Part shown: piece by piece, positions 1 to 10,659 of the stretch
Numbering within the stretch: the first letter of the stretch is position 1
How the letters are laid out: each line of letters begins with the position of its first letter
From: Prosapia bicincta
Lineage: Eukaryota; Arthropoda; Insecta; Hemiptera; Cercopidae
NCBI GenBank assembly: GCA_036971475.1
Contig: JBAIZL010000001.1
Coordinates: 280,825,925 to 280,889,924 of the forward strand
DNA length: 64,000 nt
Direction of reading: 5' to 3'
Translations under genes and position numbers: made by a program
The notes under the pieces: generated by a model
Told to the model about the DNA's origin: nothing
Database searches by the model: none
Seen by the model: the letters and a program-made list of their open reading frames with translations, nothing else

Positions 1-769
1 AACAGACTCGAAGTAAACTTAAACTTACAAAAAAAACATTCGATTTTATTTTAGTCTCTAAAAATATAATACATTAAAAAGAATCTATATATAGATTGAT
101 CAACTAATGTTCCATATCAGAAATTTAATTAACAGAGCAAAAAAGCAATAAAATATAGGCCATAAACATTTGACAAGCCACTTTGAAATATTCATTTTAT
201 TTATTTATTTATATTTCACATATGTTTAAATCGTATTGTAATGGTAAATATTATGTACAAATTTGTTTTTAGAAATTAGGGTGTTTGGCCACCATAATTT
301 CTAAAATATTATATCATGGTTCTATATTCAGTAAACATTCTATATTTAGGTAAGCCCATTGTATCAGCGAGTACAGTACTCACTGCATTCTATGCGCTTA
401 TTTATTAAGCACTCTAAGCCTATTGTAAACTTGACTTATATAAACATTGTCTTTAAATAGTATATTAATTTACCTACAAGGGTTTAAAATTATTATATTT
501 TGTTGCAAAATCTCCCATTAAAATATGTTTATGCTGCAAAAAATATTTTAACACTATATTCTTCTGTAGTTATTCTTCAACCACCCCCCTTATGGGGTGG
601 TTGTTAAGCATACAAATGTTAACCTTAATGTGATGTTTTTGTAAATCTTAGATACGATTTAGAAAACTGTTAGTCTAATACTCCTCCGTAGATTCAATCG
701 CGTAATATTTGATTGAATATACCATCGCAATATGTAGGTGAAGTATAACTTTAAACAAGTAATATGAAC
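1..769. other. AT-rich non-coding stretch
   Basis: No coding potential or recognisable element is visible. The only structured element is a short hairpin near 578-602, where AACCACCCC faces GGGGTGGTT across six bases. Short ORFs here are at the level expected by chance in AT-rich DNA. Confidence 0.5.
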
Positions 770-1000
770 AAATATTTTTAAATCAATTTTACTTTGGTAA
801 ACAAAGAAAAATTTTATTTTAGTTTTTTTTAATAAATAATTACAATTTATAAAAATAAAGTAACATAACCTATGCGTTAAAACAGATGTTCTACCACATA
901 ACCTATAACATAAGATTAAATGTTTTATATAATCATATGTTGACACTTATTTTAAGCCAAATGGGACGAATTAACTATATTGCATACCTTGCCCCTTATA
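770..1000 (+). repeat. Rep-A family, partial copy (5' half)
   Basis: This segment matches the left half of a dispersed family that recurs at 24.6-25.04 kb (plus) and 8.74-8.93 kb (minus). Shared landmarks in order are a TTTATTTTAG stretch, a 'CCTATGCGTTA' block, 'GTTCTACCACATAACCTATAACAT', 'CATATGTTG..CAC..ATTTTAAGCC' and 'ATATTGCATACCTTGCCC'. The match breaks just before the LINE fragment at 1041, and similar sequence resumes at about 1564. Minus-strand ORFs covering this copy and the 24.6-kb copy resemble each other only because the DNA is repeated. Confidence 0.7.
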
Positions 1001-1040
1001 TTTAATTAAAGAATTGATATTCTAAAGAGGGGCGCAATTA

Positions 1041-1560
1041 ATGCATGCCGCCTCAGGAGGAGCGCAAGAGGATCACGGCACATATAGACAGGTTGTACAG
1101 GGAAGAATGGAATGTGATCTTGGGTTGCAACAAATCCAAGGTACTGTGGGGTTACTCGGGAGACTTGTTGGGCAAAGAACTACTCTCTTTAAGTATACCT
1201 CAACTCAGAGTTACTGTAGAGCTGGTCACAGGCCATGGAAATCGGAGGGAGTTCCAATACAAAATTGGAAGATTTAGGTCCCCTGTGTGCAAGAGATGCG
1301 ACGAGGACCAAGAGGAAAACCCAATCCACGTGCTCTGTGAGTGACCTGCTTTAGGAGCTGCAAGGTGAAAGTGGTTTGGCTGTCAGATATGTACACCAGA
1401 GGATATCTAAAAATTTAGCATCAGGTGGGTACTTGGTTTCTGCAAAGAGGTAGGAATCCACTAAGCTAGCCCTGTGGTAGGGATGGAAAGAGAGAACAAA
1501 GGCTGCAGCTAAGTGCTCTACACCAATAAGGTCCCTCCGAGTTTTAGTAATAATAAATAA
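1041..1560 (+). pseudogene. Non-LTR retrotransposon (jockey/I-like) ORF2 C-terminal fragment
   Basis: The frame opening at 1045 encodes about 100 residues that fit the end of a LINE second ORF. It contains an LLTGH-like segment (VELVTGHGNRREF), then a Cys-rich block CKRCDEDQEENPIHVLCE, matching the usual 'tGH..l..hl..........C..C....et..H.l..C' ending that follows the RNase H domain in jockey/I-type elements. A stop interrupts just after the last Cys; related but frame-shifted peptide may continue for another 150 bp. The segment ends in an A/T-rich TAATAATAAATAAT tail near 1545-1560, a plausible 3' end. The reverse transcriptase and endonuclease are absent, so this is a 5'-truncated dead copy. 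Family assignment is by motif only. Confidence 0.75.
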
Positions 1561-1980
1561 TACTAATGCGTTAAAACTGTTGTTCTACCACATAACCTAA
1601 CATAAAATCAACTGTTCTATGAAAACATATGTTGTCACTAATTTTAAGCGAAATGGGATGAAATAACTATATTTCACCCTTGTCCCTTTTGTGAAAATTT
1701 CTGTCTAATTTAAAATTAAAAGTAAGTTATTAAATTTATTTATAAATAAATATATTATTATATATATTATAATATATATATAAATATATTAAATATATAT
1801 TTATTTATTTATTTATTTATTTATTTTATTTGAAAAAACTTAATTAACATCAAGTGTCATCCACTACAAGTTTTAAAAAATGTCTATGAAATTGAGTGGT
1901 GAAATAAAAAGTATTTTACAAAAGATTGAAAATTTGAACAAGATATATATAAGGAGAGTGTGAGCTAATAGAAGGAACTG
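1561..1980 (+). repeat. Rep-A family, second partial copy
   Basis: Starting at the 'ATGCGTTAAAAC' block, the sequence repeats that found at 868-985, then continues through an AT/TTTA-rich stretch (about 1735-1830). It ends with the family 3' module at 1835-1980: 'AACATCAAGTGTCATC', 'GATTGAAAATTTG.ACAAGATATATA', and GTGTGAGCTAATAGAAGGAA. Together with 770-1000 it flanks the LINE fragment. This may be one Rep-A element split by the LINE with local duplication, or two separate copies. Confidence 0.7.
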
Positions 1981-2551
1981 AAAAAACAAATTACAACATG
2001 AAAACACTTCACACCTGTAATGTTCACCTTCGTTTCTTAGTATCGTGACCACACAGGAAAACACGGGGGAATTAAACACGCCTTGGGGCGATGACTTGTT
2101 GGCCAAGGCAGTTTCGTACAACGGCTTTTGTTTCAGTGTTTTTAGTTAAAAACTTTTATTCAGAGAATGAAAAGGAAAGTTTGGCCAAGTGCGGAAGCTA
2201 CGTACAATTTAACTTTCCTCCTCCTGCCGGTAATTAAACTTGGCAACTTTTCATAACGCTTTCGCGAACAATAATCCTATTAGGCTTTCGTAGTTTTATT
2301 TTGCTTCGGGTAGAATTTTTTATAAGTATTTAAAATCTGAGATTTTGTTGGAGTAAAATTCTTGCTCCAGTAGTTTTTTCTGGAATAAATTATGAGAAAT
2401 ACGTAGAGTAATTATTAGTTTAATATTGGTTTTTGGGCTATTTACGCCGAATACTTATGCAATGGATCTGCAACATTATTAATGTTATCAATGGCAGCCA
2501 TTATGAACCAAATCTCATGGTCCTGTCAATTGGGTGCGGTCAAAATATATA
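1981..2551. other. Non-coding stretch
   Basis: No recognisable gene or repeat. A short (TA)n-proximal ORF at its end is formed mainly by the dinucleotide tract that follows. Confidence 0.45.
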
Positions 2552-2553
2552 AA

Positions 2554-2642
<89 letters not shown>
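2552..2642. repeat. (TA)n microsatellite
   Basis: About 90 bp of TA dinucleotides with a single phase break. It forms the left border of the palindrome at 2676-2810. Confidence 0.95.
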
Positions 2643-2645
<3 letters not shown>

Positions 2646-2675
2646 TGATACGTATTCCTTCACGGATGGAAAAAT

Positions 2676-2810
2676 ATGATGAATAGTTACTATCTGGAGT
2701 ACATCCGTTCATTCTGCAGTCCATAAATTCGCAGTTCCATGGCCTGTGGAACTGCGAATTTATGGACTGCAGAATGAACGGATGTACTCCAGATAGTACC
2801 TATTCATCAT
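2676..2810. repeat. 64-bp-arm palindrome bordered by (TA)n
   Basis: Positions 2676-2739 and 2747-2810 are reverse complements over 64 bp with one mismatch, separated by seven bases (TGGCCTG). Each arm holds the block GAACGGATGTACTCCAGATA. The outer edges run into TA repeats on both sides. A single-arm relative of the same sequence lies at 53225-53305, so the palindrome is an inverted pair of a dispersed repeat unit. Confidence 0.9.
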
Positions 2811-2876
2811 ATATATATATATATAGATATATATATATATATATATGAATGTTTGTATATATGTATGTATGTATGA
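2811..2876. repeat. (TA)n then (TATG)n microsatellite
   Basis: TA repeats with one GA interruption run into GTATGTATGTATGAATGTATG-type tetranucleotides. Confidence 0.9.
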
Positions 2877-2877
2877 A

Positions 2878-2945
2878 TGTATGTATGAACCTCATACATT
2901 ACTAAACCACTAATCCGATCGCCATGAAACTTTGGGAATTTGTAA
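2878..2945 (+). repeat. Dispersed repeat end associated with microsatellites
   Basis: The block 'CATTACTAAACCACTAATCC' followed by 'GATCGCCATGAAACTTTG' recurs in reverse complement at about 18752-18812. Both copies abut a tetranucleotide or (TA)n microsatellite on the same relative side, suggesting the terminal part of one short interspersed element family. Confidence 0.65.
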
Positions 2946-3390
2946 GTACATTCATTGGAAGTTTTCTGGCTTATTAAGTCTTATGGGCGTAGCCAGAGGG
3001 GTACAGGGGTACATGAAGCCCTCCACCGCAAACCAATTATTTTAGCAAACAAATATTAACTTATAATACGGCGCTAGGTTTTTAGAAAAATAGCTTCCCG
3101 ACGAAATAATTTTTCCAACATGTAATTTATAAGAACTAAAATAATATAAAATATGTTTCTCTATCTTATCTTAATACATTTTACTGAATTCACTTTGAAT
3201 TTTGGTGGCCAAGCAATACTTATAAATTAAAATTTGTTTCCAACACTTTGCAAAGCCATTTCTGTACAATTATGCCTCAAAAAATAACGGATGGACCCGA
3301 TTTTCTGTACAATGTACAAAACAATATTGTACATCCTAATGTACTAATATAACATTCAATCTAATATAATAATGACTCTTGTATTGAACC
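2946..3390. other. Non-coding; possible hAT-type terminus
   Basis: At about 2985-3010 the sequence GGGCGTAGCCAGAGGGG resembles hAT terminal repeats (consensus-like CAGGGGCGTAGCCAG), but I found no matching inverted end or target duplication nearby, so no element is called. The rest is featureless. Confidence 0.3.
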
Positions 3391-3720
3391 TTGGCCATAT
3401 ACCACATTGGGCTCATGGTATTCATAGACACTGTGGTTCATGTTCCCATTATTGATCTAGATTTGAACTTTCGTACTTATTTTTTATTATTATTGATCCA
3501 TGGGCTAAATAGATTTTTAGCGCTAACGGTTGCAAAACCAAGGATCTTTATGCTAGTAAATATGTTATTCCTAACTGGTTTTTATTTAATAAACACTCAC
3601 CTACATCATAGGGGATTTTTATTTGCGATTAATAAATATCACATGCATTGCCTGTTAACAGTAGACGAATTAAGATTAGAAAAGTATTTAGTTGCAAACG
3701 TTGTGTCCGCGGCAATATAA
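3391..3720 (+). other. Unassigned 109-codon open frame
   Basis: An ATG-initiated frame of 109 codons is rich in Leu, Ile, Phe and His with hydrophobic stretches. I recognise no domain. The AT-rich background and lack of context make chance openness or a decayed element equally likely. It lies about 400 bp upstream of a hammerhead-like motif at 4104-4146, so a relic of a Penelope-like element is conceivable but unsupported by any recognised motif. Confidence 0.15.
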
Positions 3721-3881
3721 CCTCCATGAATTGTTACCACCATCTCTTACAGACGTAGAACTTAAAGAGCAACGTTGATGATGACGCAGTGTCAAGTACA
3801 CTGAAATAATTGGAAGTTGTCATGGAAACTGTTAATCTCTGATTAGACGAAGCTTTTATGACCTTGCTGATAAAATAATAC

Positions 3882-3946
3882 TTATACAACTATTCTTTGA
3901 GCTTAGTTTGTTAGGTTTAAGCTAACCTCAAAGAATAGTTGTATAA
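3882..3946. repeat. Perfect 20-bp inverted repeat
   Basis: TTATACAACTATTCTTTGAG at 3882-3901 is exactly reverse-complemented at 3927-3946. The 25-nt spacer contains a further GCTTA/TAAGC pairing, so the whole segment could fold into a stem with a small inner hairpin. Confidence 0.85.
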
Positions 3947-4103
3947 ATATGGCACTCAAAACAATAGAGTTTAATTTACTCCATAGTATTGTTAGTAACT
4001 GTTGTTTTCACCGGTGTGCGTGGCAACACTTACGGTATAAATATAGAGGTGTAACCTTACTTTCACCTTAGTTGTAAGTTAGAGTTTGTAGTAGCAACAC
4101 TCA

Positions 4104-4146
4104 CTGATGATGATGACTTGTCAATGATGTCATTGAAACGTATGAC
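4104..4146 (+). ncRNA. Hammerhead-ribozyme-like motif
   Basis: The conserved box CTGATGA (4104-4110) is followed by a hairpin whose arms GATGAC (4112-4117) and GTCATT (4129-4134) pair with one wobble, then GAAAC (4135-4139). This is the order of hammerhead core box 1, stem II and core box 2. Against it: one unpaired T lies between the box and stem II, and a clean GTC cleavage triplet closing stem III is not seen. It is probably a decayed or look-alike motif. Confidence 0.3.
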
Positions 4147-4261
4147 TCAATAAATGATTATTTTTTGAGTTTTATGTATGTCTGTTATTTGTTTTAAAAT
4201 AATACTTGTTTGCGATTTTAATTTTACATTTCTATAACTTATAAAACATAAATGTGTCTAT

Positions 4262-5215
<954 letters not shown>

Positions 5216-5219
5216 ATTT

Positions 5220-5690
5220 TTTTTAAGTCAACTCCTACTTAAGTCAAAAAAGATAAATTTTATTTTAGTTTTTTCATTTTATAATTACGATTTATATTTA
5301 CGATATTGTGTGGTAACCATGGCAACAATTTAAGGTTGTACAATTGAGGTATCGACGACAACTTGATGGGAGCAAAGGAAAAATTCATATACCTCTTTGA
5401 AAAATACACTCCTAGATATGGGAAAGCTGGCTGAGTGCCAAAGCGGTAGACTTTGAACATAATGTAACTCAGTTCGAATCCGACCTAGACCTCCCAAATT
5501 TGTATAACTTAATTATTAATTAAACATTTGAAAGACTGTATTAAAATCAACGGTTTGACGTATTAACGGTTTTAAAAATTTATTTGAAAGTGATTTGATG
5601 AATAAAAACGTATGCTATTAACGATTCAAAATGTGTACAATATATATATATATATATCAGGAGGGTGTGAGCTAATAGAAGGAATTTTAA
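5220..5690 (+). repeat. Rep-A family copy with tRNA-like block
   Basis: The copy starts with 'GTCAACTCCTACTTAAGTCAAA', has a TTTATTTTAG stretch, a middle section shared with the 9.95-10.64 kb copy (GATATTGTGTGG then CCATGGCAACAATT), the tRNA-like block at 5420-5485, and the common 3' module ending GTGTGAGCTAATAGAAGGAATTT at 5666-5688. The ends are weak inverted repeats (AATTCCTWCTTA-like), so both a SINE and a MITE carrying a tRNA-like insert remain possible. Confidence 0.75.
5420..5485 (+). ncRNA. tRNA-like block (Ser/Leu type) in Rep-A
   Basis: Within GGGAAAGCTGGCTGAGTGCC the A-box-like TGGCTGAGTGCCAAAGCGG (from 5428) precedes a region resembling a tRNA D arm and anticodon stem (GGTAGACTTTGAAC). 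A B-box-like AGTTCGAATCC follows at 5471-5481, about 43 bp from the A box, which fits an RNA polymerase III internal promoter. I see no seven-base-pair acceptor stem, so this is a tRNA-derived promoter rather than a working tRNA gene. The same block recurs on the minus strand at 10127-10190. Confidence 0.65.
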
Positions 5691-5839
5691 AATAGTTTTT
5701 TCTTATTTCCATGCAGTAAAACAATAAAAACAAGAAACGATATTGAAATAAATTTCAAATAACACGCAACTACAATTGTTTTTCTTTTATAATTTATTCT
5801 ATAATGTATAATACCACAATTAAAACGAGTAATATAAAA

Positions 5840-6293
5840 TAAATTAAGTAAATCCCTACTGAGGTTAACAAAGAACATTTTTAAAATTTAGTTAACCTAG
5901 AGCACTATTTATGATATTGTGTGGGAGGCAAGGTAACCATTTAATATTGTACAATGGAGGTTTCGATGAAAATTATAACCAGATGGGGGAGAAAATTCAT
6001 ATACATCTTTCAGAAATATATTTTTAAATATTTAAAAGTTGTCGCAGTCCCAATTCGCACTTGAGTTCTAACATGAAGATTCTCAAGTTAAATCCGCCTG
6101 GACCACACAAATTTTATAGTTTAATTATTGAATAAATATTTTTAAAAAAACTGTTTTCACATCAATCGTCATCTACTACAGGTTAAAAAAAAATATATTT
6201 GAACTTTATTGGATGAATAAAAATGTATTTTATTAACTATTGAAAATTTGTACAAGATATATATCAGGAGAGTATGAGCTAATAGAAGGGATT
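5840..6293 (+). repeat. Rep-A family copy, diverged tRNA-like block
   Basis: This head-to-tail neighbour of the previous copy starts at 'AAATCCCTACTGAGGTTAAC', repeats GATATTGTGTGGGAGG, a degraded tRNA-like block at about 6040-6105 (GTTGTCGCAGTCCCAA then AGTTAAATCCG), 'TCATCTACTACAGGTT' and GTATGAGCTAATAGAAGGGATT. The B-box-like sequence has lost the TTCGA core, so this copy is likely promoter-dead. Confidence 0.7.
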
Positions 6294-6987
6294 TAATAAT
6301 TCAAGTAATATAAAAATGTACAAACAATAAATCAAAAAGTAAGTACAAACTATCCTCCATCCAAGCCGTTACAATCATTTTCATTACAGATATTCCTCCT
6401 CGGCTATTTTCTGCACTAATGAATATTCAGTTCTGTTTCATAGTGTCTATAATTTATTCCAATAAGTTAGTCGGTGACTAAACTTAAAACATTCCATGAT
6501 TACGTCAACTCAAGTATGAATCACTCGAGAGTTTCCCGGTAAAGCATAACTCACAAGTGGTCAATTTTCTCTCTTTCGTTGTGTATAGTCGTTGCTTAGA
6601 GCTTTGTTAATGTATGGATTGTTTTAGAATGAATTGATAATAATATCTTATCTTTATACCATGGCGTTTTTACCTTCTCCGAATTTTATACTAACTGGCC
6701 TATTGAAACCACGTATATTCTCCTTTTTGTAGTTTATTCGTTTATTCGCTTGTCATTTTTTATATTTTTCGCTGTCTATTCATTGCATACATAAGCTCAT
6801 TCCAATATTCACACTTTTGTATGACTATCTTTCCCTTGTCTTTGTCCTCACTATTTTGCATTTATCGTTTTATATACACTTATCAACAACACTTCATCGT
6901 CCATAAACAATACTTATCACAAATATTTATTTTTGTATTATCTTCGATATACAACATCTTTATTCTATCTATTCATCTCAATCGAAT
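6294..6987. other. Non-coding stretch
   Basis: Pyrimidine-rich and AT-rich sequence without a supported gene. Its right end merges into the 664-bp duplication. Confidence 0.4.
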
Positions 6988-8330
6988 TAATCCCTCCCTT
7001 TCACTAATCCAGTGATCCTACGTCCTCTCTTCTTGCTCCAAGTGTTCCGTTGGTTCTAATCTAGACACTTTTTCACTTACATAAACCCCTAAATATCTCA
7101 TAATTACTTTGATTGATCTGAATTTCTATTTGTTATTTTTTATTTCATGTGTTCTATAGAGGTGATGTACTTTAAAGACCGAAACTGTATCAAAGTGTTT
7201 ATGAATTGATGTACATCGTCGCAGAAAATATAATAATGTGTTTTCTTTAAAAATGTAAATTTAATTACTTAACGTTTATATAAAAGTTATATGTAATTAC
7301 TGCAACATGTAAACTGATGAATTATTTTATCTATTCATAAATTTATTTAACTTTGTTTCTAAATATTCAAGGAATGACTTTTATCGCCTAAGTAAAATAG
7401 AAAAAGATTGAGAAAAGAGTGAGAAAAGGTTTAGAGTGAGGTGTATAACCCCCAGTTACAGGACATGTTATGGCGTTACGTGTCCAAGTGCTCATGGAAG
7501 CACACCTGCTCTCTACCGCGGCCATAAAGAGGTATCTATTTATTACCCTCTAGTTAGAAACAGGATAAAGAAGACTAAGTAAAACTAAAGAAAGGAAAAT
7601 CCTTTGGCAGTGGAGATAAAGAAAGGTTCTGGCATTTGCTTGGTAATTAATTAATCCCTCCCTTTCACTAAACTATCGATCCTACGTCCTCTCTTCTTGC
7701 CGCAACTGTTCCGTTGGTTCTAATCTAGAACCTGTTTCCCTGACATAAACCACTAAATATCTCAATTACTTTGTTTGATCTGCATTTCTATTTGTTATTT
7801 TTTATTTCATGTGTTCTATAGAGGTGATCTACTTTAATGACCGAAACTATATCAACGTGTCTATGAATTGATGTACATCCTCGCAGAAACTATAATAGTG
7901 TGTTTTCTTTAAAGAATATAAATTTAAATATTTCACGCTTATATCAAATTTATATTTAATTACTGCAACATGTAAACTGATGAATTATTTTATCTATTCA
8001 TAAATTTATTCAATTTTGTTTCTAAAGTTTCAAGATATGACTATTATCGCCTACGTAAAATAGAAAAGGATTTAGAAAAAAAGAGTAATAAAACGATAGA
8101 AAAGGTTTAGAGTGAGGTGTAAAATCCCAAGTTACAGGGCACAGCGTAGATGTTATGGCATCACGTGTCCAAGGCCCGTACCAGAAGCCCACTTGCTCTC
8201 TACCGCGGCCATAAAGAGGTATCTATTTGTTACCCTCTAGTTAGAAACAGGATAAAGAAGACTAAGTAAGACTAAAGAAAGGGAAATCCTTTGGCAGTGG
8301 AGATAAAGAAAGGTTCTTGCATCGCTTGGG
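6988..8330. repeat. 664-bp direct tandem duplication
   Basis: The segment beginning TAATCCCTCCCTTTCACTAA at 6988 starts again at 7652. The two copies stay collinear through landmarks such as GTGTTCTATAGAGGTGAT, 'GCAACATGTAAACTGATGAA', CTCTACCGCGGCCATAAAGA and 'CCTTTGGCAGTGGAGATAAA'. The second copy has a small insertion near 8080-8150. By eye the copies are mostly identical with scattered substitutions and indels, so the duplication is not very recent. Neither copy has a supported coding frame. Confidence 0.9.
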
Positions 8331-8497
8331 CAGGGTTGCATAGTTGGAGTAGATAAGAAGTCGCCTCAACCAGAGAGGGGAGAGGTGTTACTTATTTTAA
8401 AATCGAGGAGGCGGAAGGAAGTAAGAGTTCTGATGAAACTATATTTAGACTGTTGTAATTCATTATGAATGAACCGTCAATTATGTTTTTCAATACC

Positions 8498-8514
8498 TTC
8501 TGTTAGGTCACACT

Positions 8515-8567
<53 letters not shown>

Positions 8568-8935
8568 TTCAAATTTTCAATCGTTAATAAAATACTTTTT
8601 ATTTATCCATTCAAGTTCGAATAAACACTGTTTTTTTTCAAATATTAATTCGTTAATTAAATTCAATAATGAATTACTTTTATTTTTACAGTACATGGAA
8701 GAGAAACTATTTACAAAAGGGGCAAAGTATGCAATATAGTTACCTCTTCCCATTTAACTTAAAATAAGGGATAACATATATTTTCATGAAACGGCTGATT
8801 TTATGTTATAGGTTTTGTGGTAGAACATCTGTTTTGACGCATAAGTTATTTTACTTTATTTATAATTGTAATTATTTTAAAAAAGTAACTAAAATAAAAT
8901 TCTTCTTTCTTGACCTAAGTAAGAATATATTTTAA
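8498..8935 (-). repeat. Rep-A family copy with internal (TA)n
   Basis: Read on the minus strand, this has the 5' TTTATTTTAGT stretch (about 8890), the GTTCTACCACAAAACCTATA block, the ATATTGCATAC block, and the 3' module with GATTGAAAATTTG (8570-8583). A (TA)n tract at 8517-8566 has expanded where other copies have GATATATATC, and the end is 'CCTTCTGTTAGGTCACACTC' in plus orientation. It lacks the tRNA-like block and belongs to the same sub-type as the 0.77 and 24.6 kb copies. Confidence 0.7.
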
Positions 8936-9348
8936 AAGGTTTTGTCTATATAACTTGTTTCATGTGGAAGACAAACGAATGAATAAGATTACTATTATAA
9001 AGTCACTTCCATTTCTATATTGGATTTCAACCAAAAACCTCATCACTTAGAATATTTAGAGAAGTAATACAGTAACCAAATTTTAAATTCAATAACATAA
9101 TTAAAGTTTGGAATGATGCCAGTGAAGAAGGATGTCTGTTCGTGTTGTCGGGAATACGAGATAAACAAGTAGGGAGGAATGGTAGGCTACTAGGGATAGC
9201 TGTAACAGGGAAGAATGGTACTCCACTTGGAATAGCTACAATTTGAATGAAGCTGTGACTTCGTTTGAATGATAGAACTTTTAAATACATACTTGTGAAT
9301 TAAATTAGTACTCGAATATAAAACAATGCAACAACATCATTAGCATCA
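8936..9348. other. Non-coding stretch
   Basis: No recognisable feature. A minus-strand 87-codon frame at 9027-9290 has no motif I recognise. Confidence 0.4.
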
Positions 9349-9900
9349 TCTTTGTCTATGTAGGGTGATTCATATTAGCGAGTCTTTGTCTATGTAGGGT
9401 GATTCATATTAGCGAGTCTTTGTCTATGTAGGGTGATTCATATTAGCGAGTCTTTGTCTATGTAGGGTGATTCATATTAGCGAGTCTTTGTCTATGTAGG
9501 GTGGTTCATATTAGCGAGTCTTTGTCTATGTAGGGTGATTCATATTAGCGAGTCTTTGTCTATGTAGGGTGATTCATATTAGCGAGTCTTTGTATATGTA
9601 GGGTGATTCATAATAGCGAGTCTTTGTCTATGTAGGGTGATTCATAATAGCGAGTCTTTGTCTATGTAGGGTGATTCATATTAGCGAGTATTTGTCTATG
9701 TATGGTGATTCATAATAGCGAGTCTTTGTCTATGTAGGGTGATTCATATTAGCGAGTCTTTGTCTATGTAGGGTGATTCATATTAGCGAGTCTTTGTCTA
9801 TGTAGGGTGATTCATATTAGCGAGTCTTTGTCTATGTAGGGTGGTTCATATTAGCGAGTCTTTGTCTATGTAGGGTGATTCATATTAGCGAGTCTTTGTA
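9349..9900. repeat. 34-bp minisatellite, about 16 copies
   Basis: Unit landmarks are TCTTTGTCTATGTAGGGTGA followed by TTCATATTAGCGAG. Copies differ by single substitutions (GATT/GGTT, CATATT/CATAAT, GTCTATG/GTATATG). Low divergence indicates recent expansion or homogenisation. The unit is not a multiple of three, so it does not keep a frame. Confidence 0.97.
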
Positions 9901-9945
9901 AACAAGCGTGAATGTTCCAAATTGTGTTAATCTAATTCCTTCTAT

Positions 9946-10640
9946 TAACTTTACTCTCCTGATATATATCTAGTACAAATTTTAAATCGTTAATAAAATA
10001 CGTGTTTATTCATCAAACCACGTTTAAATAATTTTTTTAACCTGTAGTAGATGACAATTGATGTTAACACAGTGTTTTCAAATATTTATTCACTAATTAA
10101 ATTATAAACATTTGAAAGATCTAGGTCGGGTTCGAACTGAGTATCTTCATGCTCAATGTCTATCGCTTCGGCACTGAGCCAACTTTCCCATAGCTAGAAA
10201 TTAGTTTTTCAAAGCTACAACTTATATGAATTTTTCTTTTGCCCTCATCTGGTTGTCGTTGAAACCTTCATTGCACAACATTAATTGTTGCCATGGCTAC
10301 CACACAATATCATAAATAATGCTGTACTATTAACAATGAATAAAAAGTAATAAAATTAACAAGGAAACTGGATTAGCGGTAACGAGCCTTGCCTATCAAA
10401 CGGACAATGGGAAAAGAAATTACAACACAGTGCAAGCGACGAAAAAAAAGAAAGCGTATAAATAGTAACAAATAAAAATAAGAGTCCAACACCATACATA
10501 GAAAGGAAGATGGATAATTGCAAGGAAATTCGCTTTCTATTTTGTCACTTAATATTGTAATTTTGACATTCGTATAGTAATTGTAATTATAAAACAAAAA
10601 AACCCAAATAAAAATTTCTTTGTTGACTTGAATAGGAATT
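9946..10640 (-). repeat. Rep-A family copy with tRNA-like block
   Basis: The inverted 3' module is at 9946-9975 (AATTCCTTCTATTAACTTTA and CTCCTGATATATATC). The tRNA-like block is at 10127-10190: on the minus strand GGGAAAGTTGGCTCAGTGCC leads to AGTTCGAACCC. Then come 'CCATGGCTACCACACAATAT' and, at about 10620-10640, the 5' end 'TTGACTTGAATAGGAATT'. The 10330-10600 interior differs from the 5.2-kb copy. The B-box-like GTTCGAACC is the best preserved of all copies. Confidence 0.75.
10127..10190 (-). ncRNA. tRNA-like block in Rep-A
   Basis: On the minus strand, A-box-like TGGCTCAGTGCCGAAGCG and B-box-like AGTTCGAACCC are arranged exactly as at 5420-5485. The intervening residues align base for base with a few substitutions (TAGACATTGAGCAT against TAGACTTTGAACAT). 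It supports a shared tRNA-derived promoter rather than chance resemblance. Confidence 0.65.
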
Positions 10641-10659
10641 GATTTTTTTATTATTTTAT

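Noticed and set aside
659..946. Conserved protein shared with a frame at 24613-24846
   Set aside because: The peptide similarity follows from both lying in Rep-A copies. Indels and AT-rich drift show no coding constraint.
2985..3010. hAT-type terminus GGGCGTAGCCAGAGGGG
   Set aside because: No matching end in the window; kept only as a note.
5420..5485. Functional tRNA gene
   Set aside because: A- and B-box-like sequences are present, but no acceptor stem pairs and the block is repeated inside a dispersed element.
9349..9900. CRISPR-like array
   Set aside because: Units are contiguous and 34 bp with no unique spacers; it is a minisatellite in a eukaryotic context. The same holds for the 60-, 61- and 66-bp arrays.
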